Shown: in pieces, positions 50,905-63,000 of the stretch | How positions within the stretch are numbered: position 1 is the stretch's first letter | How the letters are laid out: each line of letters starts with the position of its first letter | NCBI GenBank assembly: GCA_963556255.1 | Contig: OY744607.1 | Location: 4,352,458 to 4,416,457 of the forward strand | Source: Allolobophora icterica | Lineage: Eukaryota > Annelida > Clitellata > Crassiclitellata > Lumbricidae | Length of the DNA: 64,000 bases | Direction of reading: 5' to 3' | Notes under the pieces: model-generated | Seen by the model: only the letters and a program-made list of their open reading frames with translations | Databases searched by the model: none | Told to the model about the DNA's origin: nothing | Translations under genes and position numbers: made by a program

Positions 50905-51490
50905 AAGTACATACGCAGAAATTCTTGCTGCCTACTGAGCATGACTTGGTTGATTTTTAAATGCAAATGTAGATCAACGAAACTTTCCAAAGTCCAAACC
51001 CACGCAACAGCTGCGGCATGTAGATCTCTCTATTTAAAGACGCCTAGTTGATTAGGCCTACATATCCGAAAAGAGCAGAGCTATTCGGTCAATTTCGGTG
51101 CTAGATGATAATCCACAGAGGTCAGATGAATAAAATTAACATAGGCTATCGTAATCGATTCGTAGGCCTAATCTCCAAACTTCTAAAGCGCCACTCGAAG
51201 GCCAAGCGCAGGGCACCAGCTTATTCACGAGTGCTGCGTTAAATCAGAGAGGCTTTCCGAAGAGTAGGCCTAGTCCAGAGGAAGTCAAGTCCGATTTCCA
51301 TAGGGTCAGGTCGAGGGGAGGCAGATACTATATGACTATTTCAAACTGTTTCAGAAGAAATGTCGAAAGGACAGGAGGAGAGATCAAACAAAAAGGATAT
51401 AAATAAGGTCTAGACTCTAGAGACCAAACAGCTAGAATGAAGGTATTATGAGGTAGAGCCAAACAACATGAAGATAAATGAGATTTAATC
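50905..51490. other. no gene recognised
   Basis: Upstream flank of NMNAT. 51175-51310 resembles the GCGCCAC...CCAGCTTATTCACG repeat also seen near 52355-52395. Confidence 0.4.
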
Positions 51491-51498
51491 ATCTTTAG

Positions 51499-52326
51499 CA
51501 GGGGCGCCGCCGGGCTTTAAAAAATTGGACGCACACCCTCCCGTCTCCTCCCATCCACACATGGGCGTACGGAGTGGGGGGGGACAAAGGGGCATTTGCT
51601 CCCTCCTGGATTTGGAAAGTTGTCACGTTTTCTGTGTTCGTGAATAATGCAAAAACGTCATTTTGCCCCTCCTGCATGGAAAAATGTTGCCCCCTATAAA
51701 AATGTTGCGCCCCCTAAAAAATTCCTGCGGACGCCTATGCATCCACGCCCGTCTCCTGTTTGCCACTCGTAGTCATGCACCGAAAATGACTCAGAGTGAC
51801 TAATAAAAGAACAGTACAACACACGCATATGATATCATATTATTTATACATACTGTATACAGTGTATGGTAAACCAAAATTACACAGTGAAATTGTCAAA
51901 AATATCGATGCGATGCCTAATCCTTGCGTGGATTTGATTTGGTGGGTGGACGCACGTGCGTCCAGTGCGTCACGCTGCCGGTGTCACGAAATAGAGTATC
52001 CCCCATACATGCGTATCCCCCTTAGCGAAATGGAGTATTCGGTTTAGTTTGCATTTTTGGCGGTTTCTAAGTGTATTCAGTCGTACTGTTTGGATTTATT
52101 GCACACATAAAATTTTTGATTTGCGTATCTTTAGTTTGTACGTTGACCTGAAATCAATTAGCTTTGTTTTTGGTGATTTTGACTGGAATTTCGTCGAGGC
52201 TATCGTGATGCGTATGACGAGGGAGGATAGAATGGTTCATCCCACCGGATACTCTAAACCGGTTTATTCCATCCGGGGGGATACGCTTTAGGGGAGATAG
52301 AATATCTCGGGACACCGGCGCTCCTG
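51499..52326. mobile_element. hAT-like element, 8-bp TSD ATCTTTAG, with a nested MITE
   Basis: The ends CAGGGGCGCCGCCGG and (complemented) CAGGAGCGCCGGTG are imperfect inverted repeats. ATCTTTAG is duplicated exactly at 51491-51498 and 52327-52334. GCCGGTGTCACGAAATA (from about 51977) and its near-complement at the right end form a second inverted pair. A 180-bp element sits inside at 51560. Confidence 0.8.
51560..51739. mobile_element. 180-bp hAT-like MITE nested in 51499-52326
   Basis: The ends CATGGGCGTACGGAG and CTGCGGACGCCTATG are inverted repeats. Flanks CATCCACA and CATCCACG match at 7 of 8. Related to 35173-35281. Confidence 0.75.
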
Positions 52327-52426
52327 ATCTTTAGTTTTCGTCTATGCACAAGAAAGCCAAGTCGACGGAACCAGCTTATTCACGTACGCTCAGTCAGATC
52401 CAGAATCGGTGGACCGTGGAGGGTAG

Positions 52427-52908
52427 CAGTGGCGGCGTCGCCTTTGCTTGTGGAGGGGTCTGTAGAGTAGTGGATGACACACTGTCGTGAAGAGCTAAAG
52501 GTACCAAGATCGAACCCCGCAGCCCCGTAAGGTTTTTTCCAGCCTTCCACTCGCTAGGTGGCAGTGGTTAAATGAATAGTAGGCCATGTTGGCGCCGCTT
52601 CGCTGGCGCTTAAATACAGTTATATTCGACTCCTGTAAAACTGTTATCATGTGCTTCTACTGTATACATGTATGTAAGGCGCCCTGCGTGGCTGCCGTTT
52701 CTACTATGTGTATGTTCACTGTACAGCGCAGTGCGTTTGCAGGCGCTTAATTAAAGAACACATTATTATAAGTTGTGGTACGGCTTTTGCCGTACCACTT
52801 TTTAAGATGGTACGGCAACAACATACTTTTGCGGTATCACTTTTAGCCGTACCCCTATATAATTTGCCGTAGGCCCCTACTACTTTTCAAATCGTGGCGC
52901 CGCCACTG
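52427..52908. mobile_element. hAT-like element, 8-bp TSD GAGGGTAG, carrying a SINE-like body
   Basis: The ends CAGTGGCGGCG(T/C)C are inverted repeats. GAGGGTAG is duplicated exactly at 52419-52426 and 52909-52916. The interior includes a tRNA-SINE-like segment (GATCGAACCCCGCAGCC at about 52510) and GGCGCTTAAATACAG, GGCGCTTAATTAAAG ends. Confidence 0.88.
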
Positions 52909-52916
52909 GAGGGTAG

Positions 52917-53204
52917 TAAGGGTTGGGCTCAGTCCAAATCCTAGGGTCACAATGGTAGACAGTAGGCCTAGAGCCCTAGAGTACTAGACAGTGGAAAGGC
53001 CATGCTTGGTGGAAGGTGTATTTGATTGGAACGATAGCGAAAAGAGGACGATTGAATGTCGGAATAAGGTAATTTTATTTAATAGGAATGTTCAGCTTCT
53101 AAACGCTTTCAAGTTTTCAGTTTTCAGCCTTGAATGCGTTGCATTTCTTTTTATCTCTCCACATGCACGTCTTTCGCTCAAAACTCAACACTGCTCTTTT
53201 ACAA
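52917..53204. other. no gene recognised
   Basis: An 85-codon frame at 52991-53248 runs into the LINE tail that follows and has no domain. Confidence 0.4.
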
Positions 53205-53335
53205 CTCGCGCCTATAAACTTATAGGGTTGGGCTGGGAGCGCCTCTGAATAGCTCCTTGAAGGAGCGCTATATAAATGCTTGATTGATTGATTAATTGAT
53301 TGATTGACTGACTGACTGATTGATTGATTGAATGA
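53205..53335 (+). mobile_element. LINE 3' hairpin with TTGA tail
   Basis: GGGAGCGCCTCTGAATAGCT, then GAAGGAGCGCTATATAAATG, then (TTGA)n. An intact hairpin-family 3' end with almost no coding sequence. Confidence 0.75.
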
Positions 53336-53626
53336 AGAATTAAGCAACCATAAACGATATTTTACATATTGATCGGAACATGTTCAGTATGGAAAAGATG
53401 CGATAGGCTAACCGATACGCGATCATTTTCAGGAGTTTGAGCTGTATTAATTGCACTGTAAAAGAAACTTATCACCTACTTACTTAATTAGATCTGATTT
53501 CACGTATTCCGTAGATAATATTATATGGAGACAAATCCACTACGACGCGTGATAGCAATGTGGCTAATTTATAGCCCGTCAGTTTCCACACTACGGTTTA
53601 AGTGTCCCATCGGAAAATTAAAAGGG

Positions 53627-53764
53627 CACTGGCGTAAACTTGTCGAAAATATGGGAAGGGGGGGATTTGGTTATTCATTCTACACTTGTTGCATTGGGTG
53701 TACAGTCCATCTCAATTATTGGTGGGGGTATGTGCCCCGGTTCCCCCCACAGTCTACGCCTATG
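53627..53764. mobile_element. 138-bp deletion derivative of the 22952-23629 MITE
   Basis: The ends CACTGGCGTAAACTTGTC and GTCTACGCCTATG are the same as in the 678-bp copy. Flanks TAAAAGGG and GCAAAGGG match at 6 of 8. Confidence 0.75.
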
Positions 53765-53769
53765 GCAAA

Positions 53770-54599
53770 GGGTCGTTAATAGGGTACTGGCCCCTGGCGC
53801 TGTAGCAGGATTCCGGACTGAGAGAAATGTTAAGGTCATGAAGCCGCTTTGGTGACCTCAAATGAACCTATTCGGTGAGGCTGACAACAAGATGCCAACT
53901 ATAGGAACTTTTGTTAAACTTGAGGCGCATATTGTAAGTTAGCCTATCATGAACTGTAGATCTGTGAACGATTGAAGTGGCAGATGTTGCACTGTGCACT
54001 GTGTGCAGTGCTGACATTGCATGTTAAAGTCTACGAAATGACTGCTATATAACGTTTCTCCGAAAACTTGAACAAACACCTGGAACATCGTAAAACATAA
54101 ATGTTTTAATCATGAGAAAATAAATAATTAAAGCAATAATTATTACTAGTAGTTTAGTCTTAAATACAGTTCGCCAAGTTCACCGTACTAACATGTCGCC
54201 TTTTGATCACTTTAATACCAACATATAATCTACAAAACTGTTCTATGAACAACTGAAAACCGCTGATGTGCATGGCGTCCACAGAGTAGGTAGGCGTCTG
54301 GAACCCTGACGGTTGAGTTGGTCTTCGGCCTTACGGAAATGTCCACTGATGTCGGGGCTCCACCCCAGATCCCTTCTGGAGTAGCTTAACGGCGCTTCCT
54401 CAGCCGTCCTTGCTGAGAGGTTGAGGAACAGCATGCAGTTGACATTTCTGAGTATTTTAGGCGTTGATTCCTCGGCCATCTCGACTCAACTTCCGTCTCT
54501 TCTGCCTTCTAATCTAGTCTTCTGTCATCCTCCTTCTTATCCCTCGGCTCACACCTCAAGGACAACGACAAAATACACAACACAAAACTACCGACAAAG
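53770..54599. other. no confident gene
   Basis: Minus-strand frame 54243-54479 has no recognised domain. Confidence 0.4.
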
Positions 54600-54690
54600 T
54601 ATGGGCTTACGGGGTTTCACGCCACGCCAGAGGCCCCACTGCCGAAAATGAGCTTACGGGATTTTAAGCCAACGCCAGAGGCCCAGCAGG
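54600..54690. repeat. two-copy tandem repeat, about 57 bp
   Basis: GGGCTTACGGGGTTTCACGCCACGCCAGAGGCCC is repeated in diverged form as GAGCTTACGGGATTTTAAGCCAACGCCAGAGGCCC. Confidence 0.75.
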
Positions 54691-54701
54691 AGCTACGACT
54701 A

Positions 54702-54716
54702 ACACACACACGCACG

Positions 54717-54801
<85 letters not shown>
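54702..54801. repeat. (AC)n microsatellite
   Basis: About 45 AC units. Confidence 0.95.
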
Positions 54802-54802
<1 letters not shown>

Positions 54803-55189
54803 ACCCCGACGACACAGAGCCATATAGTGCAACCGTAACCTTCATCAAGATCGATCCATCTCACCAAAGGACAGAATCATCACCGCCCGCCACAGATACC
54901 TATAGAAACACAGTAAAACAACTAAGGTTATTAATAGACGTTATGACAGATATAGTATCATCATAGGAAAGAATAATATGCAAGATTATCCTCGTTTGTC
55001 GGCACCGCACTGACTTTCATCAGGAAGCTTCATATTCCAGTCTTAAGTCAACCTGGTGAGCGATCATTGTGCTCAGCTTCTCCTGCCATTAAGCGGGTAT
55101 ATCGCGCCCCAGTATATCAACTCAAACCCATTGTATCTTATCACGACAAGGATCTTCCTCTGGGAACAGTCTTCCGCCATACATCCCTC

Positions 55190-55300
55190 AAGTCTCGTTT
55201 CTTTAGCTGTGGCTGAGCTGGGAGCGCCTCTGAGTAGGTATCAGGTAGCTTGAAGAGGCACTATATCACATCTTTAGAATGAATGAATGAATGAATACAT
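55190..55300 (+). mobile_element. LINE 3' hairpin with GAATGAATGA tail
   Basis: GGGAGCGCCTCTGAGTAGGT, then CTTGAAGAGGCACTATATCA and (GAAT)n. Upstream 55000-55190 is probably decayed coding sequence of the same LINE. Confidence 0.7.
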
Positions 55301-55454
55301 GCGTGCTGTTGTATTCAACTCTGTTTAGCAAACATTTTCAAAACGTCTTTAAAACGCACTTAAATATCTATAGACGAGTTAGTGTTAGACAGTCATGCAC
55401 GCAGCGCCTTTGTCAGGTAACCGGCTACAACACGTGACAACAAGTGACTTGATA

Positions 55455-55572
55455 CATTCATGCATACATACATATTCACATGCATACATACGTGCATACA
55501 TAGACATAAAAGAGCATACGTGCATACATACATACATACATACATACATACCTACATACATACATACATAGA
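55455..55572. repeat. (CATA)n microsatellite
   Basis: Imperfect CATA repeats. Confidence 0.9.
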
Positions 55573-55589
55573 AGAAATATTTCCAACGA

Positions 55590-56965
55590 TAGAATTTCCC
55601 TAAACTCCATTTACCCAAGACACCGAACCCATACATTTTTACCTCGTGGGAGATAACCACAACGCAGAAGCATTACCCTCAAAAGGATTACCTTTAACCC
55701 CATTTACCCAGTCTTGTTGTCCTCGAGACCAAGGTCTTGGTCTCGAGTGCACTCGAGTTCGTTTTTAAAAGTCTTGGTCTTGGTCTTGGTCTTGAGGTTC
55801 AAGGTCTTGGTCTTGGTCTTGGTCTTGAGGTTCAAGGTCTTGGTCTTGGTCTTGGTCTTGAGGTTCAAAGTCTTGGTCTTGGTCTCGCAAGACCAAGACC
55901 AAGACCGGCTGTCAATATGAACAGTCATTTAACAATACTAAAGAATTCTGTATCAAGCCTGCTTGCGTCATACGACCAATATCTATGGATGGATACGTCT
56001 TGTTGGTCAGGAAAACCCATTGGTAGCAGCAACAATTATTCTGTATCAGACGGTACGGTAAACCTTCAAAAGGGCCACTATCTGTACATTTATATCCAGT
56101 GCTTGAAAAGCTTCTGTGTGTGTCAGCGACTTCAGCACCTGTAGAACGTATTATAAATTTATTCACACGGCGGAATTTTTATGAGGCCCACCAGGCACGT
56201 CTTGCTCAGAAAATTCTGAGCGAATTGGTTTTTATAAAATACAAAAGGCATTTGGAATAATAGTTTGCATGAAGGACTTTTGAATACAAATTCGGATTTC
56301 TCTGCAGTTTGCATTTAAAGTTAATTTGCTTGAATAAAATAAAAGACTCATGTTTTCATTAAAATAGCGAATATTCCGACTTGACAATTTTAGAAGTTTT
56401 GAGCTGATTGCGATTTTTTTGGTCTTGGTCTTGGTCTTGGTCTTGAGGTTCAAGGTCTTGGTCTTGGTCTTGGTCTCGAGGTTCAAGGTCTTGGTCTTGG
56501 TCTTGAGGTTCAAGGTCTTGGTCTTGGTCTTGAGGTTCAAGGTCTTGGTCTTGGTCTTGGTCTTGAGGCTTAAGGTCTTGACAACAAGACTGCATTTACC
56601 CCAGACGTCGAACCTTATTTAACTTCGAAGAAAATAACCACAAAGAAGAAACATTGCCCCCGAAAAGAATACTTAAACTCCATTTACCTAAGATATCGAA
56701 CCCCATATAACTTGGAAAGAGAAGATACATTACCCTCGAAAGGATTGCCTTGAACTCCATTTTACCTAAGATAGGCCTACCGAACCCCATTTAACTTGGA
56801 AAGAGATATCCACAAAGAAGAAACATTACCCTCGAAAGGATTGCCTTAAACTCCATTTACCTAAGATACCGAGCCCCATTTAACTTAGAAGGAGATACCC
56901 AAGAAGAAGAAACGCTGCCCTCGAAAGGTTACCTTAAACTCCATTTGCCTAAGATACCGAACCCG
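55590..56965. repeat. satellite of about 80-105-bp units, interrupted by a hAT-like element
   Basis: Words CTCCATTTACC(T/C)AAGA(T/C)A, CCGAACCCCATTTAACTT and AAACATTACCCTCGAAAGGA recur in order at 55590-55708 and 56593-56965, about five imperfect copies. The element at 55709-56592 split one copy. Confidence 0.8.
55709..56592 (-). mobile_element. hAT-like element, second copy, 8-bp TSD CATTTACC
   Basis: It has the same exact ends as the copy at 18325-19175 (CAGTCTTGTTGTC / GACAACAAGACTG) and lies inverted to it. CATTTACC is duplicated exactly at 55701-55708 and 56593-56600. One end carries a perfect subterminal hairpin CTCGAGACCAAG / CTTGGTCTCGAG (55721-55746). Both ends have (GGTCTT)n minisatellites of lengths different from copy 1. 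Confidence 0.93.
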
Positions 56966-56969
56966 GTCT

Positions 56970-57838
<869 letters not shown>

Positions 57839-57857
57839 CACACACGTTGTGCCAAAT

Positions 57858-58533
57858 TTCGACAACGTTGGAACAATGCTGGACAACACTTGGCCAGTTT
57901 GAGGGCTGTAAGAAGATCAGTTTCTCCTTCAGTGTTCACTACTATGGTCCATGCCTTCATTTGCTGCCGCATTGACTATTGCAATTCATTGTTTGCTGGG
58001 CTCCCTAAAGCGCGCCTTTCATCTCTGCAGTCTGTTCTGAATGCGGCTGCCAGGCTCATTGCCCGTTTTCCTCGCTTCTCTCACATAACTACCTGTATGA
58101 CTGATGTACTTCACTGGCTTCCCGTTGCTTCCCGCATCCAATACAAGGTTCTTCTCCTGGTCTCTAGGACTCAACTGGGAAAAGCTCCTAAATACCTCTG
58201 TGACCTAATGTGCAAACCTCTATCTGCTCTGTCTTCCCGCCCTCTTCGGTCTGCTGACCGCTTTGATCTGCTTGTCCCTCGCGCAAGGACTTCGATGGCT
58301 CAGCATCGTGCTTTTGCCATCCTTGGCCCTTCCCTTTGGAATGACCTGCCCCCCTCTCTCCGTAGCAAGATATTGCTTGGGATCTCGCCTTCTTCTCTCC
58401 GCTGCCTAAAGACCTTTCTTTTCCCTCGGGGCTGACACGCTGGGAGCGCCTCTGAATAGTCTATGCTGTGAGAGGCGCTTTATAAATAATCATATAAGAT
58501 AAGATAAGATAAGATAAGATAAGATACGATAAG
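57858..58533 (+). mobile_element. 5'-truncated L2/CR1-like LINE with 3' hairpin and ATAAG tail
   Basis: Coding sequence to 58435 is followed at once by a short 3' UTR that folds into a hairpin (AGCGCCTCT 58445-58453, AGAGGCGCT 58471-58479), then TTATAAATAATCATATAAG and an (ATAAG)n tail to about 58533. It is the best-preserved copy of the hairpin LINE family in the window. Confidence 0.8.
57890..58435 (+). pseudogene. LINE reverse transcriptase C-terminal domain (partial)
   Basis: A 181-codon open frame with no internal stop, cut at its 5' end. It reads HAFICCRIDYCNSLFAGLP near the start (the thumb-proximal LDYCNSLL motif of L2/CR1 enzymes), then VLNAAARLIARF, LHWLPVASRIQYKVLLL, the RSADRFDLLVPRARTS block, FAILGPSLWNDLPPSLRS and FLFPRG before the stop. 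A full element would carry an endonuclease and the reverse-transcriptase catalytic core upstream; both are missing by 5' truncation. The intact frame suggests a young insertion. Confidence 0.8.
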
Positions 58534-59191
58534 AACATTATCCCAGTTTGTACAGGCTGAGCATAACTAAATGGCCGACTAGCAGTACTATTGCTAGGAT
58601 ATGAATTAGATTGTCTTAAATTCATAGTTACGTAGGCTACTGGATTATTCGAGACTAAGCTGCATGCATGGCCCTTGAAAGTAGGCCTAATTAATCTGTT
58701 GATTCATCATTTAGTTATTTATCCACCTGCAGCCTTAAAGAGGAAAACTTCTTACGTCTGGCTTCGAATTTCTCGCTTCTTTTGATCGATGATTCTCCTG
58801 TTGATATGATATTAGCAGGAATCACTTCGGTCATCGTTTGTTCTCTGCCTTAACTTCTCCAGTTGAACATCCAGTTTCTGGTATTTTTCTAATCGAAGTA
58901 AATATCTTCGAAACGACCTTCATCCTTGCTGTCGCCTTTCCAAATGAACTACTCGGCTTGTCTCCATGACTCGGAACAATTGAGTAAAGTATGACGTCAT
59001 TGCAACCAAAATGACGTCAAATTGCAACAGAAGATGACATAATCGCAACAGTCGCAAAGCTCACGTATTCACTTAGGCATAATTTAGCCCTCAAGATTCT
59101 AAACAATCATCAAGCATTATCATCAGTGTGATAACCATCATCATCACTCTCAATGTTATTAATTATTATTGTCGAAATTATAATAAATAGT
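58534..59191. other. no gene recognised
   Basis: AT-rich flank before the retrotransposon. TGACGTCA words near 58993-59018 are the only feature seen. Confidence 0.4.
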
Positions 59192-59667
59192 TGTGAACTG
59201 AGTTTTGTGTACAGTCTTGCAGTGCGAGATATTAGCGTATATATTTAGTGCGCTTACTTTAGTTTCACGTGTATATGTATATATGATAGATGTATAACGT
59301 ATAGTCTTAGTGACACGCGCGGCCGGCCAATCTCGGCAGCGGCGCGCTATATGTATATTATTAGAGTTCGCTTAGGCGCACAGAAGGCAGGTGTGTCAAG
59401 AGGCGCGAAGAATTATGCTGACTAGAGAAGTTTGAATTCGAGTGTGTTCGCTGTAGTAGTCTGGCTGACTAGTTGAGTTGTAATCGAATTGAGTTCTGTC
59501 TGTTTGTTTCTTATTAAACTAAAAGATATTAAACTGTGTTGCTGATTAATTCAGGTTATACTTATACGTAGAATTAGTGTTCAAAAGGTGAACGTTAAAT
59601 AGGCGTTAAGTACGAAGAGAACAAGGATTTAATCAGAAGGATTGTCAACGGAAGGATAGGGTTGACA
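59192..59667 (+). repeat. 5' LTR (3' edge firm, 5' edge tentative)
   Basis: The 3' edge is set by the primer site: the LTR ends ...GGTTGACA at 59667. The 5' edge is placed at TGTGAACTGAG (59192) as a plausible TG start, but needs the 3' LTR to confirm. A TATA-rich stretch lies at 59270-59285 and ATTAAA at 59513-59518. Confidence 0.5.
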
Positions 59668-59671
59668 TTAT

Positions 59672-59682
59672 TGGTGGCAGCG
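59672..59682 (+). other. primer binding site, tRNA-Leu
   Basis: TGGTGGCAGCG matches the complement of the 3' end of a tRNA-Leu (…CGCTGCCACCA). It lies 4 nt after the LTR end, as expected for minus-strand DNA priming. Confidence 0.75.
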
Positions 59683-60081
59683 TCGGTGTGGATAAAAACT
59701 CACGGTGGAATAGCGTCGGTGTGGATAAGAACTCACGGTGGAATATATACTCACGGTGGAATAAATACTCACGGTGGATATAAACTCAGTGGATTAAAAT
59801 TCACTTTATCACCTCCTTCGGCGGATAAAAGAATCTACGACGGTGATAAAAGAATTTACAACGGTGTTAGAAGAATCTACGACGGTGTTAGAAGAATCTA
59901 CGCGTTGTTTGCTGTGTGACGAGTTTACGATATCATCGACGGTGGAACACGAGAAACGGTAAAAAAATTTCGTTGTTTTCCACGAACAAATATAAAAGAA
60001 ATCCCGTTTGTTTATCGATTCACACACCAAGAAAAACCGTGACTTCTTTGAAAAGAGAAATCACCAAAGTAAACAAGTAAG
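59683..60081 (+). other. retrotransposon leader with short tandem repeats
   Basis: ACTCACGGTGGA(A/T) recurs at about 59699, 59731, 59749 and 59767; AGAATCTACGACGG-type repeats follow. An 85-codon frame starting at 59662 overlaps the primer site and repeats; it is unlikely to be a protein. Confidence 0.6.
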
Positions 60082-63000
60082 ATGGAGAAACTAAGTGCTG
60101 AAAGACAAGCAGATATTAAGAAGATGTCTACGGAAAGGCTGAAACAGCGTTTGTTGAAAGCCGGTTTTAAAGAAGAACAATTAGAAGGTATGTCACGTGG
60201 TGACATGATGCAGGAACTCGCCGATGTGTGGGTTAAAGAAGAAGTCGAAGAAGAAGGTGCCGTTGGCGGTGCCGTAGAAAAGGCTATTGAAAAACCTCCT
60301 GCGCCTATGTCTATGAAGATGTTGATGCAGTGGATGATGATGACGAGACAAGAAGAGAAAGAAAGAGAGGAGAAACGGAGACAAGAAGAGAAAGAACTGA
60401 GACAAGAAGAGAAAGATAGAGAGGAGAAACGTAGACAGGAAGAGAAAGAGCTGAGACAAGAAGCAGAACGTGTAAGACAAGACGAATTGCGCTTGCAGAG
60501 AGAGAAAGAAGAGAAAGCGGAACTTGCAAGGCAAGAAGAATTGCGCTTGCAGAGAGAGAAAGAAGAGAAAGCGGAACTTGCAAGGCAAGAAGAATTGCGC
60601 TTGCAAAGAGAGAGAGAAGATAAAGCAGAACAAGTGCGTAAGACAGAACTTGAATTGCAAAAGAATCAGTTTGAGATTCAGTTAGAACAGTTGAAAAGAG
60701 ATAGGGAAGATGCTGAAAGAAGAAGATTGGAGCAGATGATTGAATTTGAAAAAGCTAGAAAAAGTGATGAAGAGGTACGTCAGCAACAGATTGAAGCAAA
60801 GAGAATGCGTGAAGAAGAAAAAGAAAAAGCGCGAACGTTAGAGTTAGAACGCGCAGAACAGATAAGACAAGAAGAACTCAAATTTCAGAAAGAAAGTTTG
60901 GAAAAGGCAGAGACAGAAAGACAAGAACGTCTGAAACTGGAGAAATCAAAATTGACATTGAAAGAAACGCAAATGAGAGAAGAACGGGAAGCTGAAAGAA
61001 GGAAACAGCAAGAAAGTGAAACTTTGGTGTCAAAAATTAAGAAAATAGGTGATGCAATGAAGCATGTATTGCCTCAAATGCCAACTGATATGATGGAGGT
61101 GCCATTATATTTTGAAACAGTCGAGAACGCGTTTCGTAGCTTTGCTGTGGAGAAGCCGTTTTGGGTGAAATTATTACTACCATTGATGACGCCGAAAGCT
61201 CGAACCGTTCTGAATAGATTGTCATACGATGATCTAGACAATTATGATAGAGTCAAGCAGCACTTATTAAAAGAATTTAAGTTGACTTCGAGAGAATATA
61301 GAGCCAGATTTGTGGATGCTAAGAAGACAACAGAAGAGACTTATACGATGTTTACGGCAAGACTGAAGAACTTGCTAAACTATTACGTGAGAAGTCGAAA
61401 CGTGAACAGAGAGTATGATACGCTCTTTGATTTGCTGGTAGCGGATAAGCTGAAAGAATGTTTACCGCCAGGTCCACTACAGTGTGTATTGTCGAAGGAA
61501 GGAACTGACTGTCTTCAAGCTAGTGCAGTGGCAGACCTAGCAGACATTCATGTAAACAATCGAATTGGGTTTGCAATTCCAAATATAAACAGCTATCCTT
61601 CTCAACGTTCCGTAAACCAAAGCCAGAGTGGAAAGTGGAAAAGTAATCCAGAAACAGGGAGTCAGTTCAAAGGTAAAGAAGTCAAGGCTAGTGTCTCTGT
61701 ACCCAATGAGACCAGAGAAGTGACGTTTGGTCGTCAGGGATTTAACAAATCGTCAGCGCCGTTTGCCAAGAGGGAAGGCAACACATCGTTTACGCAGTAT
61801 AAGAGATATGAAGGCAATGAACAACGAGGTATGGTGGTGAAGCGTTGTCACAACTGTGGTTCAGACAAACATTTGGTTAAATTTTGTCCAGTTCCAGTGG
61901 CAGCAGCTAGTTCTAGCAGAAATCAAGAACACACAAGGGTGAATTTGATTCAAGTGGTTAGTGATACAGGTAATCAAACCACGGGTCAAGAAAACCAAGA
62001 AACTGAAGTAAAGTCAGTAATGAAATGTGGTATTCAAAAAGAAATTCTATTGGATGCTGAAATTCAGAGAGAAGTCATAGGAAAAGATGACAGTCGAATA
62101 TTGAAGAAATCGTTCTTGCAATATGTCGAGGTTGAAATTCGTGCAGTAGACGGTAAAGAGCCAGTGAAAGTCAAAGCACTGAGCGACTCGGGTGCAGAGA
62201 TTCCGGTGATTAGTGAAGAATTACTGGAAGGCATGAAGGTGGAACAAATTGGAAAAGTGAATTTGCAATGTGTGGCAGGAGATGCCATTCCTGCGAAGTT
62301 AGTGAAAGTCGATGTTAGACTGTGTGGTAGTGACGTGGAAGAAGAGGGATTTCCGCGTAAAATCCAGTGTTCACTTACACCTTATGTCACCTTGATGTGT
62401 GCTAGTATTGCAAAGATGGGCAGTACAGAAAGATTCTTGTTGCATCCAGAGATAATTGCCGAATTAAAAGCCGTACCACAGATGAAAGTTAAAACGATAC
62501 AAGGAGATGTGAGTGTACGAGCAAATGTAATGACGAGAGCGCAGAGTCGGAAACAGGAAATGGTAGATGTGGATGAGAAGAGTGAAACTGAAAGTTCCAG
62601 TGATGAGGAAAACGAAAATAATGAGCAACGAAGCTTATCGCGAGATGGTGTAATAGCAGAGATGAACGAGCAAGAGATGGCTGCATGCGAGAATGGCACA
62701 TTAAATGAAATTGAAGAAGACAATGAATGTGATGTGGGGATAGGAGACTTGTATAGAGATGAAGAGATGGACGAAGAACAAAAGGTGCAGATTGCCGATT
62801 CGAAGAAGTTCGAAGAGCAACAGAGAAATGATGAATCGTTGAAGCCGTGGTGGAAGTTAGCACAGGAGAAAGAATCTGAATTCTGTGTGATCAACGGTTT
62901 ATTGCATAAGAAATATCAGATATTAGACCAGACGATATATCAACTAGTGTTACCAAAAGAGAGACGAATTAAAGTGATGGAATTGGCGCATGAATCGGTA

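Noticed and set aside
59662..59919. 85-codon frame at the start of the retrotransposon
   Set aside because: It begins in the LTR edge, spans the primer site and consists of leader repeats.
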